The notes beneath the pieces were generated by a model, which ran no database searches, had not been told where the DNA came from, and worked only from the letters and a program-made list of their open reading frames with translations. From the NCBI GenBank assembly GCA_001603595.1, contig LUZK01000015.1, positions 1 to 53,120 on the forward strand: 53,120 nucleotides of DNA, given 5' to 3'. The first letter of the stretch is position 1; every line of letters begins with the position of its first letter. This DNA comes from Bacteroidales bacterium Bact_19. Its GTDB lineage: Bacteria; Bacteroidota; Bacteroidia; Bacteroidales; ML635J-15. Both the position numbers and the translations under genes were made by a program. Below are positions 1 through 10,100 of this stretch, one piece after another.

Positions 1-1
1 T

Positions 2-2248
2 CTAAGACAAAAAGCCAATAAAAAGATTTTAGGCTATAGTTTTTATGCAAGGGTTTATAATCTGGTAAATCCCCAAAAAGAAGAAATCAGAGAAGAAAGA
101 AGGAGAAAAAAGGAGGCCGAAATTAATGAACGTCGTAAGTTAAAAGCTAAACGCCCAAAAGAAAAATTTTATTTAACGCGTTGGATTCGACAAATCGGAG
201 AATCTCCGGTTGTTTATAGTGAAGAATTAACACAACGTTCTTTAAGGAACATAAGATCATTCCTGCAAACACAATCTTATTATAATAACAGTGTTTCTTA
301 TTCTGTAAAAAATATTAGTAAAAAAAGAGTAATTTTAACTTATGACATAAAAACAGGTCCGGCTTATGTTATTAAAGAAATTGTTTATGATGTTCTTGAT
401 CCTAAAGTGTTAGAAATAATTCAATCCGATACTGTAAATTCTCTCGTCCGATACAATTCAAAATTAAATACAAATAATCTTCAATCGGAGCGGGAAAGAG
501 TACTTCGATTGCTCAGGACAAAAGGCTATTATTATTTCAATTTGAATAACATTCATTATTTTGTTGATACTCTTAACGGACACGATAACGTAAAGTTAAC
601 TTTTACAATCAGAAAAGAATTTGGCAATGATGATATTACTGAAAATACTTTCACAACACAAAAAATTAACAGGGTTTTTATACATTCGGATTATGATTTG
701 AATTTAGCAATTACAAAAAACCAAGAATATTTTGCTATGCTTGATACCATTATTGTTGAAGGTATTCAAATAATTTACAGAGATAAGTTAAGATTAAAAC
801 CTAATGTATTACTACAAGCTTGTTTTATTAAACCCGGGAATTTATATAATATCGAAGATATTGAGAAAACTCATACACATCTAAGCTCTCTCAGACAATT
901 TAAAAACATAAATATAGTTTTGCGACAGCCCGATGATTTAGTATTGAATAGTCTTAAAGAAAAAAATCTTGACGTTTATATTTATTTAACTCCATTGGAT
1001 AAACAAAATATAAATTTTGAACTAGAAGGGAATAATACTTCCGGTAACATTGGGATGTCCGGAGGTATTTCGTATTTGAACCGTAATATTGTAAAAGGGG
1101 CTCAAATTTTCAATGCCAAAGGGAATCTCTCGTTTCAAACAATGTTTGTTGAGGATACCATTCGTCGCTCATATTTCTTTAATACTCTTGAATACGGAGC
1201 AGAATTAAGGCTTACAATACCTAGGTTACTACTGCCCTTTTCCCTTTCTCCAGAATTTATAAAAAGAAGTTATCCCAGAACTAATTTATTCTCAACATAT
1301 TCATATCAACAACGCCCTGATTACACAAGATCTATTCTTAATGCCGGTTTTGGATACAGTTGGAAAAGCGGTCGAAATAATTATTTTACTAATAATATAA
1401 GTCCGATTACTATTAATTTTGTTAAAATTTTTGATTTTAATCCTATTTTTCTTGAACAAATCAAACACTTATACATTAGATATTCTTATGAAGATCAGTT
1501 AATTACATCTCTGAATTACAGCCTTGTTTTTAGCAATCAAAAACTTACAAAGCATGAAGATTTTACATATATCTGGCTAAATTTTGAATCAAGCGGCAAC
1601 GTATTAAGTTCTGTTTATAAAATTGCAGGCATTCCTAAAATTGATAGTACTTCATACAGGTTTATGGGAATAGAATTTTCTCAATTTATTAAAGCAGATT
1701 TAGACTTTAGAAGATATAATTTTATTGGTGAAAGTCAACAAATTGTTTACCGTGCATATTTTGGAATAGGTTTGTCATATGGGAATTCGACAAAAGGATT
1801 ACCTTTTACAAAAAAATATTTTATCGGTGGAGCTAATGATATCAGAGCTTGGAAAGTCCGTGAAGTCGGACCCGGGTCATATTTTAATCCTGATCGCACA
1901 TTCGACCAAATCGCAGACATGAAGATTATGTTTAACGCAGAATACAGATTCCCGATTTTTTCGTATTTTAAAGGAGCATTGTTTTTAGATGCCGGAAATA
2001 TCTGGGCTGTCGATAAAAATGACAACAGAGCAGGGGCATTATTTGATTTGTACAGATTTTATAAAGAGTTTGCCTTGGGCACAGGTATTGGAACAAGAAT
2101 AGACTTAACATTTTTTGTTGTCAGGTTTGATTTTGGGATTCCTTTATACGACCCACGGTATGACGAAGGCAACAGGTGGTTTACGGCATTCAAGGATTTT
2201 GGCTTTAAACAATTTACTGTAAACTTTGGTATTGGATATCCATTCTAA
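2..2248 (+). CDS. tamL: TamL-like BamA/TamA-family outer-membrane protein (5' end outside window)
   Basis: Outer-membrane 16-strand barrel protein of the Omp85 family, expected to assemble proteins or lipoproteins in the outer membrane with a TamB partner. The frame is open from base 2, so the GTG at 407 is internal and the true start lies upstream of the window; 748 residues are visible. The visible N-terminus has a very basic Lys/Arg/Glu-rich stretch, then POTRA-like domains (roughly visible residues 65-330), then the barrel, which contains a FIGGANDIRAW segment close to the VRGF-type lid-lock region of Omp85 proteins, and ends in an aromatic residue (GIGYPF). The arrangement with a basic linker before POTRA matches Bacteroidota TamL. 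The lipobox expected for TamL is not in view. The next gene begins one base after the stop codon, so the two are probably co-transcribed. Confidence 0.85.
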   Translation, partial: LRQKANKKILGYSFYARVYNLVNPQKEEIREERRRKKEAEINERRKLKAKRPKEKFYLTRWIRQIGESPVVYSEELTQRSLRNIRSFLQTQSYYNNSVSYSVKNISKKRVILTYDIKTGPAYVIKEIVYDVLDPKVLEIIQSDTVNSLVRYNSKLNTNNLQSERERVLRLLRTKGYYYFNLNNIHYFVDTLNGHDNVKLTFTIRKEFGNDDITENTFTTQKINRVFIHSDYDLNLAITKNQEYFAMLDTIIVEGIQIIYRDKLRLKPNVLLQACFIKPGNLYNIEDIEKTHTHLSSLRQFKNINIVLRQPDDLVLNSLKEKNLDVYIYLTPLDKQNINFELEGNNTSGNIGMSGGISYLNRNIVKGAQIFNAKGNLSFQTMFVEDTIRRSYFFNTLEYGAELRLTIPRLLLPFSLSPEFIKRSYPRTNLFSTYSYQQRPDYTRSILNAGFGYSWKSGRNNYFTNNISPITINFVKIFDFNPIFLEQIKHLYIRYSYEDQLITSLNYSLVFSNQKLTKHEDFTYIWLNFESSGNVLSSVYKIAGIPKIDSTSYRFMGIEFSQFIKADLDFRRYNFIGESQQIVYRAYFGIGLSYGNSTKGLPFTKKYFIGGANDIRAWKVREVGPGSYFNPDRTFDQIADMKIMFNAEYRFPIFSYFKGALFLDAGNIWAVDKNDNRAGALFDLYRFYKEFALGTGIGTRIDLTFFVVRFDFGIPLYDPRYDEGNRWFTAFKDFGFKQFTVNFGIGYPF

Positions 2249-2249
2249 A

Positions 2250-2801
2250 ATGAAAAAAATTATATTATTCATATTATTATCTTTTTACACTTTAGTGGGA
2301 TTTTCGCAATTAGGGGAAAGAACATTTATGAGTTTTCTTGGGATAAATCCTCAAGTTCATGTTGAAAAAAATTATCCTGCCGGTGCATTTGACATAAATA
2401 TTTTGCCTATAGCATATCAATGTCCTTTAGCAGGATACAATCTGGATTTTCGGTTGATGTCTATTGTATATTATGGTATCAGACCTTTAAACAGTGCAAT
2501 TAAAAATATTGGTTTTGAAATAGGAATACCATATCATTTTAATTTCGAACGAAAATTTCCTTATATATCGAAAGGTTTCTTTTTATCACCCGGATTTGTG
2601 TTAATAAAAGATGTTATAGAAATGCATCGTATTTCAGCAGTATTTTTTGAATTTGGTTATAATTTTCATTTTGGAAAAAGATTTTCGATAATGCCGGGAG
2701 TACAATATGGTCGAAAATTTGTTGTTCTTTCCGGCGGTAATTCAGTAGTTTTGAATTATTATAATGTCAAGTTGATTTTGGGATTCTGGCTAATAGAATG
2801 A
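2250..2801 (+). CDS. Small secreted/outer-membrane beta-barrel-like protein of unknown function
   Basis: 183-residue protein. I chose the ATG at 2250, directly after the tamL stop, because it begins MKKIILFILLS, a normal signal peptide ending near GFSQ; the in-frame ATG at 2226 lies inside tamL and would put a charged peptide ahead of the signal. The mature part is rich in alternating hydrophobic, aromatic and glycine residues and reads like a small membrane barrel. I do not recognise a family. Tight coupling to tamL suggests an envelope role, but that is inference. Confidence 0.7.
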   Translation: MKKIILFILLSFYTLVGFSQLGERTFMSFLGINPQVHVEKNYPAGAFDINILPIAYQCPLAGYNLDFRLMSIVYYGIRPLNSAIKNIGFEIGIPYHFNFERKFPYISKGFFLSPGFVLIKDVIEMHRISAVFFEFGYNFHFGKRFSIMPGVQYGRKFVVLSGGNSVVLNYYNVKLILGFWLIE

Positions 2802-2849
2802 TTATTTACAACCTGTTGAATAATTATTAATAAATACTTAAGAAAATCT

Positions 2850-2879
2850 TTTGTTTTTGATAAACTAAAACTAATTTTG
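2850..2879 (+). promoter_or_regulatory. Bacteroidota-type promoter of gatE-gatD
   Basis: TTTG at 2850-2853, an 18-base spacer, and TAATTTTG at 2872-2879 match the Bacteroidota consensus TTTG-N19-TAnnTTTG with the spacer one base short. The predicted transcript would have a leader of about 35 bases before the gatE ATG at 2919. Confidence 0.6.
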
Positions 2880-2918
2880 GAACTCAAAAATTTTAATAAT
2901 TAAATTTTTATTTGAGCG

Positions 2919-4898
2919 ATGAAAAATTTTGATCCCTACCAGAATTATTTAGCTACATTAAAAAAAATCGGATATATTCCTCGTCAGCTTGCAAAACAGG
3001 AAGATTACGACAGAATCGGATTTATGTCGGGTTTGGAAGTCCATCAACAATTATTAACAGAGAAAAAACTATTTTGTCATTGTCCGGCTGGAATTTATCA
3101 AAAAGATGAGGAATATGATGCAGAGGTAATTCGCCACATGCGTCCGACTTTGAGTGAGCTGGGGGAATATGACGGAACAGCATTAATGGAATTTAAAACC
3201 AGAAAAAATATTGTTTACAGAATTAATAATAAAACAGCCTGTACTTATGAGGTTGACGATACCCCACCTTTTTTAATCAACAAAGATGCTCTTGAAAAAG
3301 CCTTGATAATCACTATTTTATGTAAATTCAATGTTGTAGGCGAGGTACATATAACTCGTAAACAATATCTTGACGGCAGTATTCCTACAGGATTTCAACG
3401 CACTGCTATTCTTGGAGTTGAAGGTGAAATTGAATTGAAAAACAAAAAAGTAAGATTAATTCAATTAAGTATCGAAGAAGATTCTTGTCGTGAAATTAGC
3501 GATGTTGGACATTGGCGTGTGTATAAAACCGATAGACTTGGAATGCCGCTTATAGAAACTGTTACATATCCCGACATGAAGAATCCAGACGAAGTTAAGG
3601 AAGCCTGCGATTACATCAGATTCCTGAATCGCTCAACCGGATTGGTCAGAACAGGAATGGGAGCTGCTCGTCAGGATGTTAATGTAAGTTGCAAGGGGGG
3701 AACAAGAGTCGAAATTAAAGGAGTTGCACACACAAAATGGATTCCGGAACTTACTCACAACGAATGTTTCAGACAATGGTCATTACTCGCTATTCGTGAT
3801 GAATTAAGACAGCGAGTCTCCGACTGGCAAAATTGGAAAATTGAATATACTTATCTTGATTACGATGCTTTTGTAATTACTCATCCTGCAATTAAATCTG
3901 CTAAGGAAAGCGGGAAGAAATTACTTGCAGTGAGATTACCTCATTTTAAAGGAATACTGTCTTGGTATAATCAGCCGGGAATAATGTTTGCTCAGGAAAT
4001 TGCTGATCGTTTGAAGGTTATAGCTTGCCTTGATTTTCCAAATATGGTACATTCAGAGCTGCCTGTTCAGGTAATCACAGATTCAGACATGGAAATCATA
4101 AAAATGATTATGAATTGTGATGAAGAAAAAGATGCTCTTATTGTTTTTTGGGCTACCGAAGATGATGTGGCAACCGCTCTGGAAACTATCGAAGAAAGAT
4201 GCAAAATGGCTTTTGAGGGCGTCCCAAACGAAACCAGAAAATCTTTTGAAGACGGTACTACAATGTTCGAAAGAGTATTGCCCGGTCCCGACAGAATGTA
4301 TCCCGATACAGATTCTACACCAATACCTCTTTCGGTTGAATATATCGAAAATCTTAAAAAACGTATCCCCAATACCGTACGCGAAAGAGTAAATCAAATG
4401 TTGGCATGGGGTATTCCAGAATCTTCGCATACATATATTCTTAGCCGAAATTTATATCCATATATCGAAAAAACAATCAACGAGTATGGTATTGATCCCA
4501 CCGTTGCAGGAAAATTTTTTGGACAGGAACTTAAAAAGGTTGAAGGCAAATACCAGAAAGGACAAGATTTTACCTACGACAGATTGCTTGATTTAATAGC
4601 GTTTTTAAAGCAAAATAATTTACATTGTCCATTAGGAATTTATATGTTACCTGAGTTGTATCAACATCCTAACCTTGACTTTGAATCAATTTTAACCATA
4701 CTAAAATTTAAACGTCGTAGCAAGGAAGAATTGATTTCCAAAATTGATTTTTTGATTGAAAAATACAATTCCGAAGCTAAAAACAAAACAAAAGAAAATT
4801 CCTTAAATTGGGTCATGGGGCAAATCAGACCAATGGCTGTTGGCAACATGGATTTGAATGAATTAAAAGAGGAAATAGAAAAAAGAATAACTCAATAA
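2919..4898 (+). CDS. gatE: Archaeal-type Glu-tRNA(Gln) amidotransferase subunit GatE
   Basis: GatE binds Glu-tRNA(Gln), activates the glutamate by phosphorylation and uses ammonia delivered by GatD to make Gln-tRNA(Gln). The 659-residue protein has the GatB/GatE catalytic cradle at about 30-300 (GLEVHQQL near 38; RQDVNVS near 251 followed by RVEIKG). A GAD-type insertion of the kind found in bacterial AspRS and archaeal GatE occupies about 305-440, and a helical YqeY-like tail about 480-659. Bacterial GatB is about 480 residues and lacks the insertion, so length and domain order both indicate GatE. It is followed 10 bases later by gatD, the obligate partner, and has a Bacteroidota-like promoter. 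GatDE is regarded as an archaeal pathway, so its presence here is unusual and suggests transfer. A GatB with an odd insertion is the only alternative, and the gatD neighbour argues against it. Confidence 0.9.
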   Translation: MKNFDPYQNYLATLKKIGYIPRQLAKQEDYDRIGFMSGLEVHQQLLTEKKLFCHCPAGIYQKDEEYDAEVIRHMRPTLSELGEYDGTALMEFKTRKNIVYRINNKTACTYEVDDTPPFLINKDALEKALIITILCKFNVVGEVHITRKQYLDGSIPTGFQRTAILGVEGEIELKNKKVRLIQLSIEEDSCREISDVGHWRVYKTDRLGMPLIETVTYPDMKNPDEVKEACDYIRFLNRSTGLVRTGMGAARQDVNVSCKGGTRVEIKGVAHTKWIPELTHNECFRQWSLLAIRDELRQRVSDWQNWKIEYTYLDYDAFVITHPAIKSAKESGKKLLAVRLPHFKGILSWYNQPGIMFAQEIADRLKVIACLDFPNMVHSELPVQVITDSDMEIIKMIMNCDEEKDALIVFWATEDDVATALETIEERCKMAFEGVPNETRKSFEDGTTMFERVLPGPDRMYPDTDSTPIPLSVEYIENLKKRIPNTVRERVNQMLAWGIPESSHTYILSRNLYPYIEKTINEYGIDPTVAGKFFGQELKKVEGKYQKGQDFTYDRLLDLIAFLKQNNLHCPLGIYMLPELYQHPNLDFESILTILKFKRRSKEELISKIDFLIEKYNSEAKNKTKENSLNWVMGQIRPMAVGNMDLNELKEEIEKRITQ

Positions 4899-4908
4899 AA
4901 GTTAAAAA

Positions 4909-6297
4909 ATGGATAATACAGATTTTTTTCAGGGTTATAAAGGGAGAGCATTAGAATTACTAAAAAAATATAATGTAAGAGTTTGGGGGCAAGCCGAAAT
5001 TGATACAACACGCGGAAAATTTAAAGGCACTGTTCTTCCACGATCTGTTAATGATGATGATGAACATATTGTAATTAAGGTAATAACCGGGTATAATATT
5101 GGATTAGATATCAATACAATAATTGATATGAAAGAGGTTGGCTATAAGAAAGCCAATTATGCAATTCCGGAAAAAGAATTTCCATATACTCCCGGCTTAC
5201 CAAAAGTTAAATTGTTTGGAACAGGAGGAACTATTGCTTCTCGTCTTGATTATCGTACAGGAGCAGTTATCCCGGCATTTTCTCCCGGAGAATTATATGG
5301 AGCCGTTCCTGAACTTGCTCAAATATGCAATTTAGAAACAGAAAAATTATTTGCTGTTTTTTCCGAAAATATGGGGCCTCAACAATATATTGCTCTAGCA
5401 AAAGCAATTGGCAGGGAAATAGAAAAAGGTGTTGACGGAATAGTTATTGGTCATGGAACAGATACTCTTCATCATACGAGTGCAGTGTTAACTTTTATGT
5501 GTCAAAACCTTCCTGTACCTGTAGTTTTAGTTGGTTCGCAGCGTTCGTCAGACCGCCCGAGTTCCGATGCCGCTTTGAACTTACAACACGCAATGAAAAC
5601 TGCCGGACATTCTGATATAGCTGAAGTCTTAGTTTGTATGTTTGGCCCTACTTCTGACGAGTATGGGCTGTTACATAAAGGAACAAGAGTGAGGAAAATG
5701 CACTCATCCTATAGATCTACCTTTAGAACTATTGGAGATACTCCTGTAGCAATGGTTACTACAAAAGAAATAACCCCTATAAAGAAAAATTATAACAAAC
5801 GTCGTAATGATAAAAATGTTATTATCAAGCCATATTTTAGCGATAAAGTTACCATGGTTTATTATTATCCCGGAATGAAACCCGATACAATTCACGGGTT
5901 AATTGATGCCGGATATAAAGGAATTGTATTTGTTGGTACAGGGCTCGGACATGTTAATAAAGAAATATATCCTGCAATACGTCGTGCTCATGCAGAAGGA
6001 GTACACATGTATATGACTTTGCAAACTATTTGGGGATACGTTCAAATGTATGTTTATGATACAGGTCGTGATATGATGGCTATGGGAATAATTCCAGCCG
6101 GAAATATGCTTCCCGAAGTGGCTTATGTAAAACTTGGCTGGGCTTTGGGACAAACCGAAGATCCTGAAGAGGTAAAGAGAATTATGCTTACTCCGGTTAA
6201 TGATGAAATTACAGAACGCGAACCTTATAACGGTTATTTAGTTTATCAAGGAGGTGTTCCCGAAGTAGAAGAATTTATCAAAAGAGTAAGAAAGTAG
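4909..6297 (+). CDS. gatD: Glu-tRNA(Gln) amidotransferase subunit GatD (asparaginase-like)
   Basis: GatD releases ammonia from an amide donor for GatE. The 462-residue protein has a small N-terminal beta domain at about 15-90 that plain L-asparaginases lack, then a type I/II asparaginase fold. The catalytic residues can be placed by motif: Thr105 in GTGGTIAS, Thr184-Asp185 in GHGTDT, and Lys263 in TRVRKMHSS, the same Thr/Thr-Asp/Lys set used by Methanothermobacter GatD (from memory). The N-terminal domain, the length and the position directly after gatE identify it as GatD and not a metabolic asparaginase. The start ATG at 4909 is 10 bases after gatE. Confidence 0.9.
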   Translation: MDNTDFFQGYKGRALELLKKYNVRVWGQAEIDTTRGKFKGTVLPRSVNDDDEHIVIKVITGYNIGLDINTIIDMKEVGYKKANYAIPEKEFPYTPGLPKVKLFGTGGTIASRLDYRTGAVIPAFSPGELYGAVPELAQICNLETEKLFAVFSENMGPQQYIALAKAIGREIEKGVDGIVIGHGTDTLHHTSAVLTFMCQNLPVPVVLVGSQRSSDRPSSDAALNLQHAMKTAGHSDIAEVLVCMFGPTSDEYGLLHKGTRVRKMHSSYRSTFRTIGDTPVAMVTTKEITPIKKNYNKRRNDKNVIIKPYFSDKVTMVYYYPGMKPDTIHGLIDAGYKGIVFVGTGLGHVNKEIYPAIRRAHAEGVHMYMTLQTIWGYVQMYVYDTGRDMMAMGIIPAGNMLPEVAYVKLGWALGQTEDPEEVKRIMLTPVNDEITEREPYNGYLVYQGGVPEVEEFIKRVRK

Positions 6298-6308
6298 AAT
6301 TGCTAACT

Positions 6309-6953
6309 ATGGATTCGGTCTTAAGTAAAGTTGAAATTACTCTGATTATTCAAAAGCTAAATAATAAACTAAAAACATCTGTTTTGCCGGGAATCGAAGC
6401 TCATAAAACTATGATTCCCATTTTTCCTGAAAATCCACCTGATTATTTTGCTAAAGATCTTGTTCTAAAAGAAGCTGCTGTTTTGGTATTGTTATTTGTA
6501 GAAAATGACTCGTTAAAAACAGTTCTAATAGAACGAGCCCCTGATGCAGGACCACATTCAGGACAAATTGCTTTTCCGGGCGGTAGGCGTGAACCCGAAG
6601 ATATTGATTTAATTGATACGGCAATTCGTGAAACCTTCGAAGAGATAGGTGTGCAAGTTAATCGAGATAATTGTATAGGAATTTTAACCCCAATAGCTAT
6701 TCCGATTAGCAGTTTTTCGGTTAGTCCTGTAGTTGTTTTTGTTGATAAACCCTTAGGTTTTACTTTAACACCTGATGAAGTTAAACAAATTTATGTTCTG
6801 GATTTAATAGAATTGCTAAGTAACGAAAAATCCAAAAAAATTGTAGTACGCGGAATGACTATTGATGCTCCGGGATTTGAATTTGAAAATGGATTTATTT
6901 GGGGAGCAACGGCTATGGTTTTAAAAGAAATTAAGGAAATAATTTTTATATAA
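6309..6953 (+). CDS. Nudix hydrolase, probable CoA pyrophosphatase
   Basis: Cytoplasmic Nudix enzyme, probably splitting CoA or acyl-CoA into phosphopantetheine and 3',5'-ADP. The Nudix box is clear (GGRREPED followed by AIRETFEEIG), and the preceding stretch with ERAP, HSGQ and AFPGG fits the CoA-specific extension of NudL/YeaB-type enzymes. The length, 214 residues from the ATG at 6309, suits that family. A TTG at 6300, two bases after the gatD stop, would add three residues and cannot be excluded. The close spacing suggests read-through from the gatDE transcript. Confidence 0.82.
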   Translation: MDSVLSKVEITLIIQKLNNKLKTSVLPGIEAHKTMIPIFPENPPDYFAKDLVLKEAAVLVLLFVENDSLKTVLIERAPDAGPHSGQIAFPGGRREPEDIDLIDTAIRETFEEIGVQVNRDNCIGILTPIAIPISSFSVSPVVVFVDKPLGFTLTPDEVKQIYVLDLIELLSNEKSKKIVVRGMTIDAPGFEFENGFIWGATAMVLKEIKEIIFI

Positions 6954-7111
6954 AATTCTCTCATTAAAAAAGATAAATTTTGTTATAATTTATTTAATTT
7001 ATTACAAATTGCAACCATAATGTAAATTTTAAGGTCTTGAAGTTGATTAGTTTTTTTAAATTGCAAAAATTTTAAAGTTAAAAATTAATATTTATAATCA
7101 ATACAAATTTT

Positions 7112-10100
7112 ATGAAAAAGTTTACCATTTTGATTTTATTAGTAAGTTTTGGAAGTTTTGTTTTTTCTCAAATCTCAAATCAAAAACCAATTTTGAAAAT
7201 AACCTCCGAAACAGAAGAAGAAATAATAATGGAATTTAATTTAAATTCTTATTATTTTGAACAAGTTGAAACATCAAGAGGTCTTGCAAATGTTACTAAA
7301 ATCCCCGGATGCTCAAACAATTATACCAAAGGAACGCCGGATTTAGCATATTACACTAAAGCAATAAATATTCCGGCAAAAGGAAATGTACATTGCGAGG
7401 TTTTAAATTATAATTATATTGTTATTCCCGACATCTTAATTGCTCCTTCAAGAGGAAGCATAATGAGGAATATTGATCCTCAAACAGTTCCTTATGAATA
7501 TGGAAAAGAATACTCTATAAATGCATTTATGCCTGATAAACAAGCATTTTTGAGCGAGCCTTATATCATACACAAACTTAGAGGCACTAACCTCACAATA
7601 GTCCCATTTTCTTATAATCCAGTTACAAGAGAACTAAGAATTTACACAGATATACTTTTAAAGCTTACATTTGACTCAAATTCTTCATCTAAAAATGAAT
7701 TGACAGTTTCAAATAATAAAGTTGCTGACGAATTTTTAAATTTATATAAAAGACATTTTGTAAATTTCCATAACAACAGTAAATATACTCCTCTCGAAGA
7801 TGGCACTCCCGGAAAAATGTTAATAATTTGTGCAGATAATTACGCAAGTGCTATGTATCCATACATTTCGTGGAAAAGAGAAAAAGGTATTGAAGTTGAA
7901 ATGGTACTAAAAAGTCAGGTTGGAACTACTTCAACACAGATAAAAAGTTTTATTCAAAACTACTATAATAATAATGAACTCACTTATGTTCTTTTAGTAG
8001 GTGACGGTCCTGATATTCCGCCAATGACAATTAGTAATAACGACTCCGATAATGGTTACGCATATCTCAACGGTAGTGATGGTTATGCAGATGTTTTCAT
8101 CGGAAGGTTTTCAGGAAATTCTGTGGCTGATATTCAAATTCAGGTACAAAAAATGATTTATTACGAACGCGATATGGGAGTTGATGCTGCCTGGTTGGAA
8201 AATGCTTTTGGATCGGCTTCAAGTGAAGGCGGAGGTTCTACAGGTCATAATGGAGGAGAATCTGATGTAGTTCATCTAAATCTTATTAAAACAAAATTGG
8301 AAAATTACGGATATACTGTTACTCATGTAAATCAAGATGGTGGTAATAACGCCATGATTACTACAGCCTTTAATTCCGGAATGGGTGTAGCAAACTATAT
8401 TGGACATGGAGATGTAACCTTATGGGTAAATACGAATTTTACAAATACTAATGTAAATGCTTTAACTAATAATTATAAACTACCTTTTATTTTTAGTGTT
8501 GCTTGTGTGAATGGAGATTTTAAAAATAACACTTGTTTTGCTGAAACTTGGTTAAGAGCTTCAAATAATGGACAACCTACTGGAGCTGTAGGCTTTTTGG
8601 GTTCAACAATAAATCAGTCATGGAATGAACCAATGACAGGTCAGGATGAAATGAACGACATTTTAGTGGAATCTTATCAAAATAACATTAAAAGAACTTA
8701 CGGTGGAATTTGTTTCAATGGTTTATTTAAAATGATTGAGGAGGGAGGCCAAGGTCAAGCAATGGCAGATACATGGACATTGTTCGGTGATCCTTCACTA
8801 ATGGTTAGAACCAAAACCCCTCAAGTAATGAATATTACTCATTCAGGCACAGTTTCTGTTGGTGCTACTGAGTTTATTGTCAATTGCGATGTAGAAGGAG
8901 CGTTAGTGTCGCTTACAAAATACGAAAATAATGAGACTATTATAATAGGGTATGCTTATGTTTCTGGTGGAATTGCTAATGTTACAATTGCTCCTTTTGA
9001 TGCTCCGGGAACTATGAAAGTTACTGTTACTGCCTTTAATAAAATTACTTATCAGGAAGATGTTACTGTAATTGTTCCTGAAGGTCCTTATATTGTTAAC
9101 GGTGGATTTTCTATTAATGATGAGGACAGTAACAATAATGGTGTAGTTGATTATAATGAAACGTTTTTTATAAATCAGGCTTTGAATAATGTAGGTATTG
9201 CTGACGCAAGTTTTGTTACTGCAACAATAAGTTCAACTTCATCTGATGTTCAAATTTTGCAAGAAAGTGCTAATTTTGGATTTATTTCTGCAGGGTGTAC
9301 AAGTACTCTTGGTAATGCTTACATGGTTTCTGTTAATGATGGAGTAGCCGATCAAACTTTAATACCATTCTCATTGCTTGTCGAAGATATGGAAAATCAT
9401 ACCTGGATAATGAATTATAATATTGCTGTTAATGCTCCTGCTATGGAAATATCATTCTATGGCATTGATGATTCACAAGGAAATAACAACGGCATGCTTA
9501 ATGCCGGAGAACAAGTTATCCTTAAAATTAAGGTCGCCAACAATGGACATTCTGCATCTCAAGCAGGTAATCTTCATATATATTCTTCAAACGCTAATGT
9601 AACTTTATTAGATTCTGAAAAACCTGTAATCGGAATTAATTATGGAGAATTTGAAATAATTGAATTTGAATTAGTAGTTAATGAAGAAACTCCGGTTGGA
9701 GAGAATATTTGTTTTGATTATGTACTCAATACTGGTATGTATAATGCTCAATCTTCAACTTGTTTACCTTGTGGTCTGCAGATAGAAGATTTTGAAACTG
9801 GTGATTTTACAAAATATGAATGGGTAAATAATACAAACAGACCATGGATTATTGTAAGTGATGTTGTTTATGAAGGACAAAATGCAGCAAAATCAGGTCA
9901 GGTTCCTTCATCGGGAGGAGAATCTGTTTTGACAATAAATTTAAACGTTTTAAATAATGATGAGATTCAATTCTATAAAAAAGTAAGCTGTGAAGCTGCT
10001 TCTTCATGGTGGGGACAATTGACTTATTGGGATTATCTTTCTTTCTCAATTGATAATGTTGAAAAAGGAAAATGGGCAGGTGAAGTTAACTGGAGTCAAG

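Noticed and set aside
407-2248. Treating the GTG at 407 as the start of the Omp85 gene
   Set aside because: The same frame is open back to base 2 and encodes TamL-like sequence (basic linker, POTRA start), so the gene is cut by the window edge.
4067-4430. Overlapping minus-strand frames inside gatE
   Set aside because: They lie fully inside a well-supported gene, with no signals or recognisable domains.
4909-6297. Metabolic L-asparaginase
   Set aside because: The extra N-terminal domain, length and position directly after gatE make GatD the better call.
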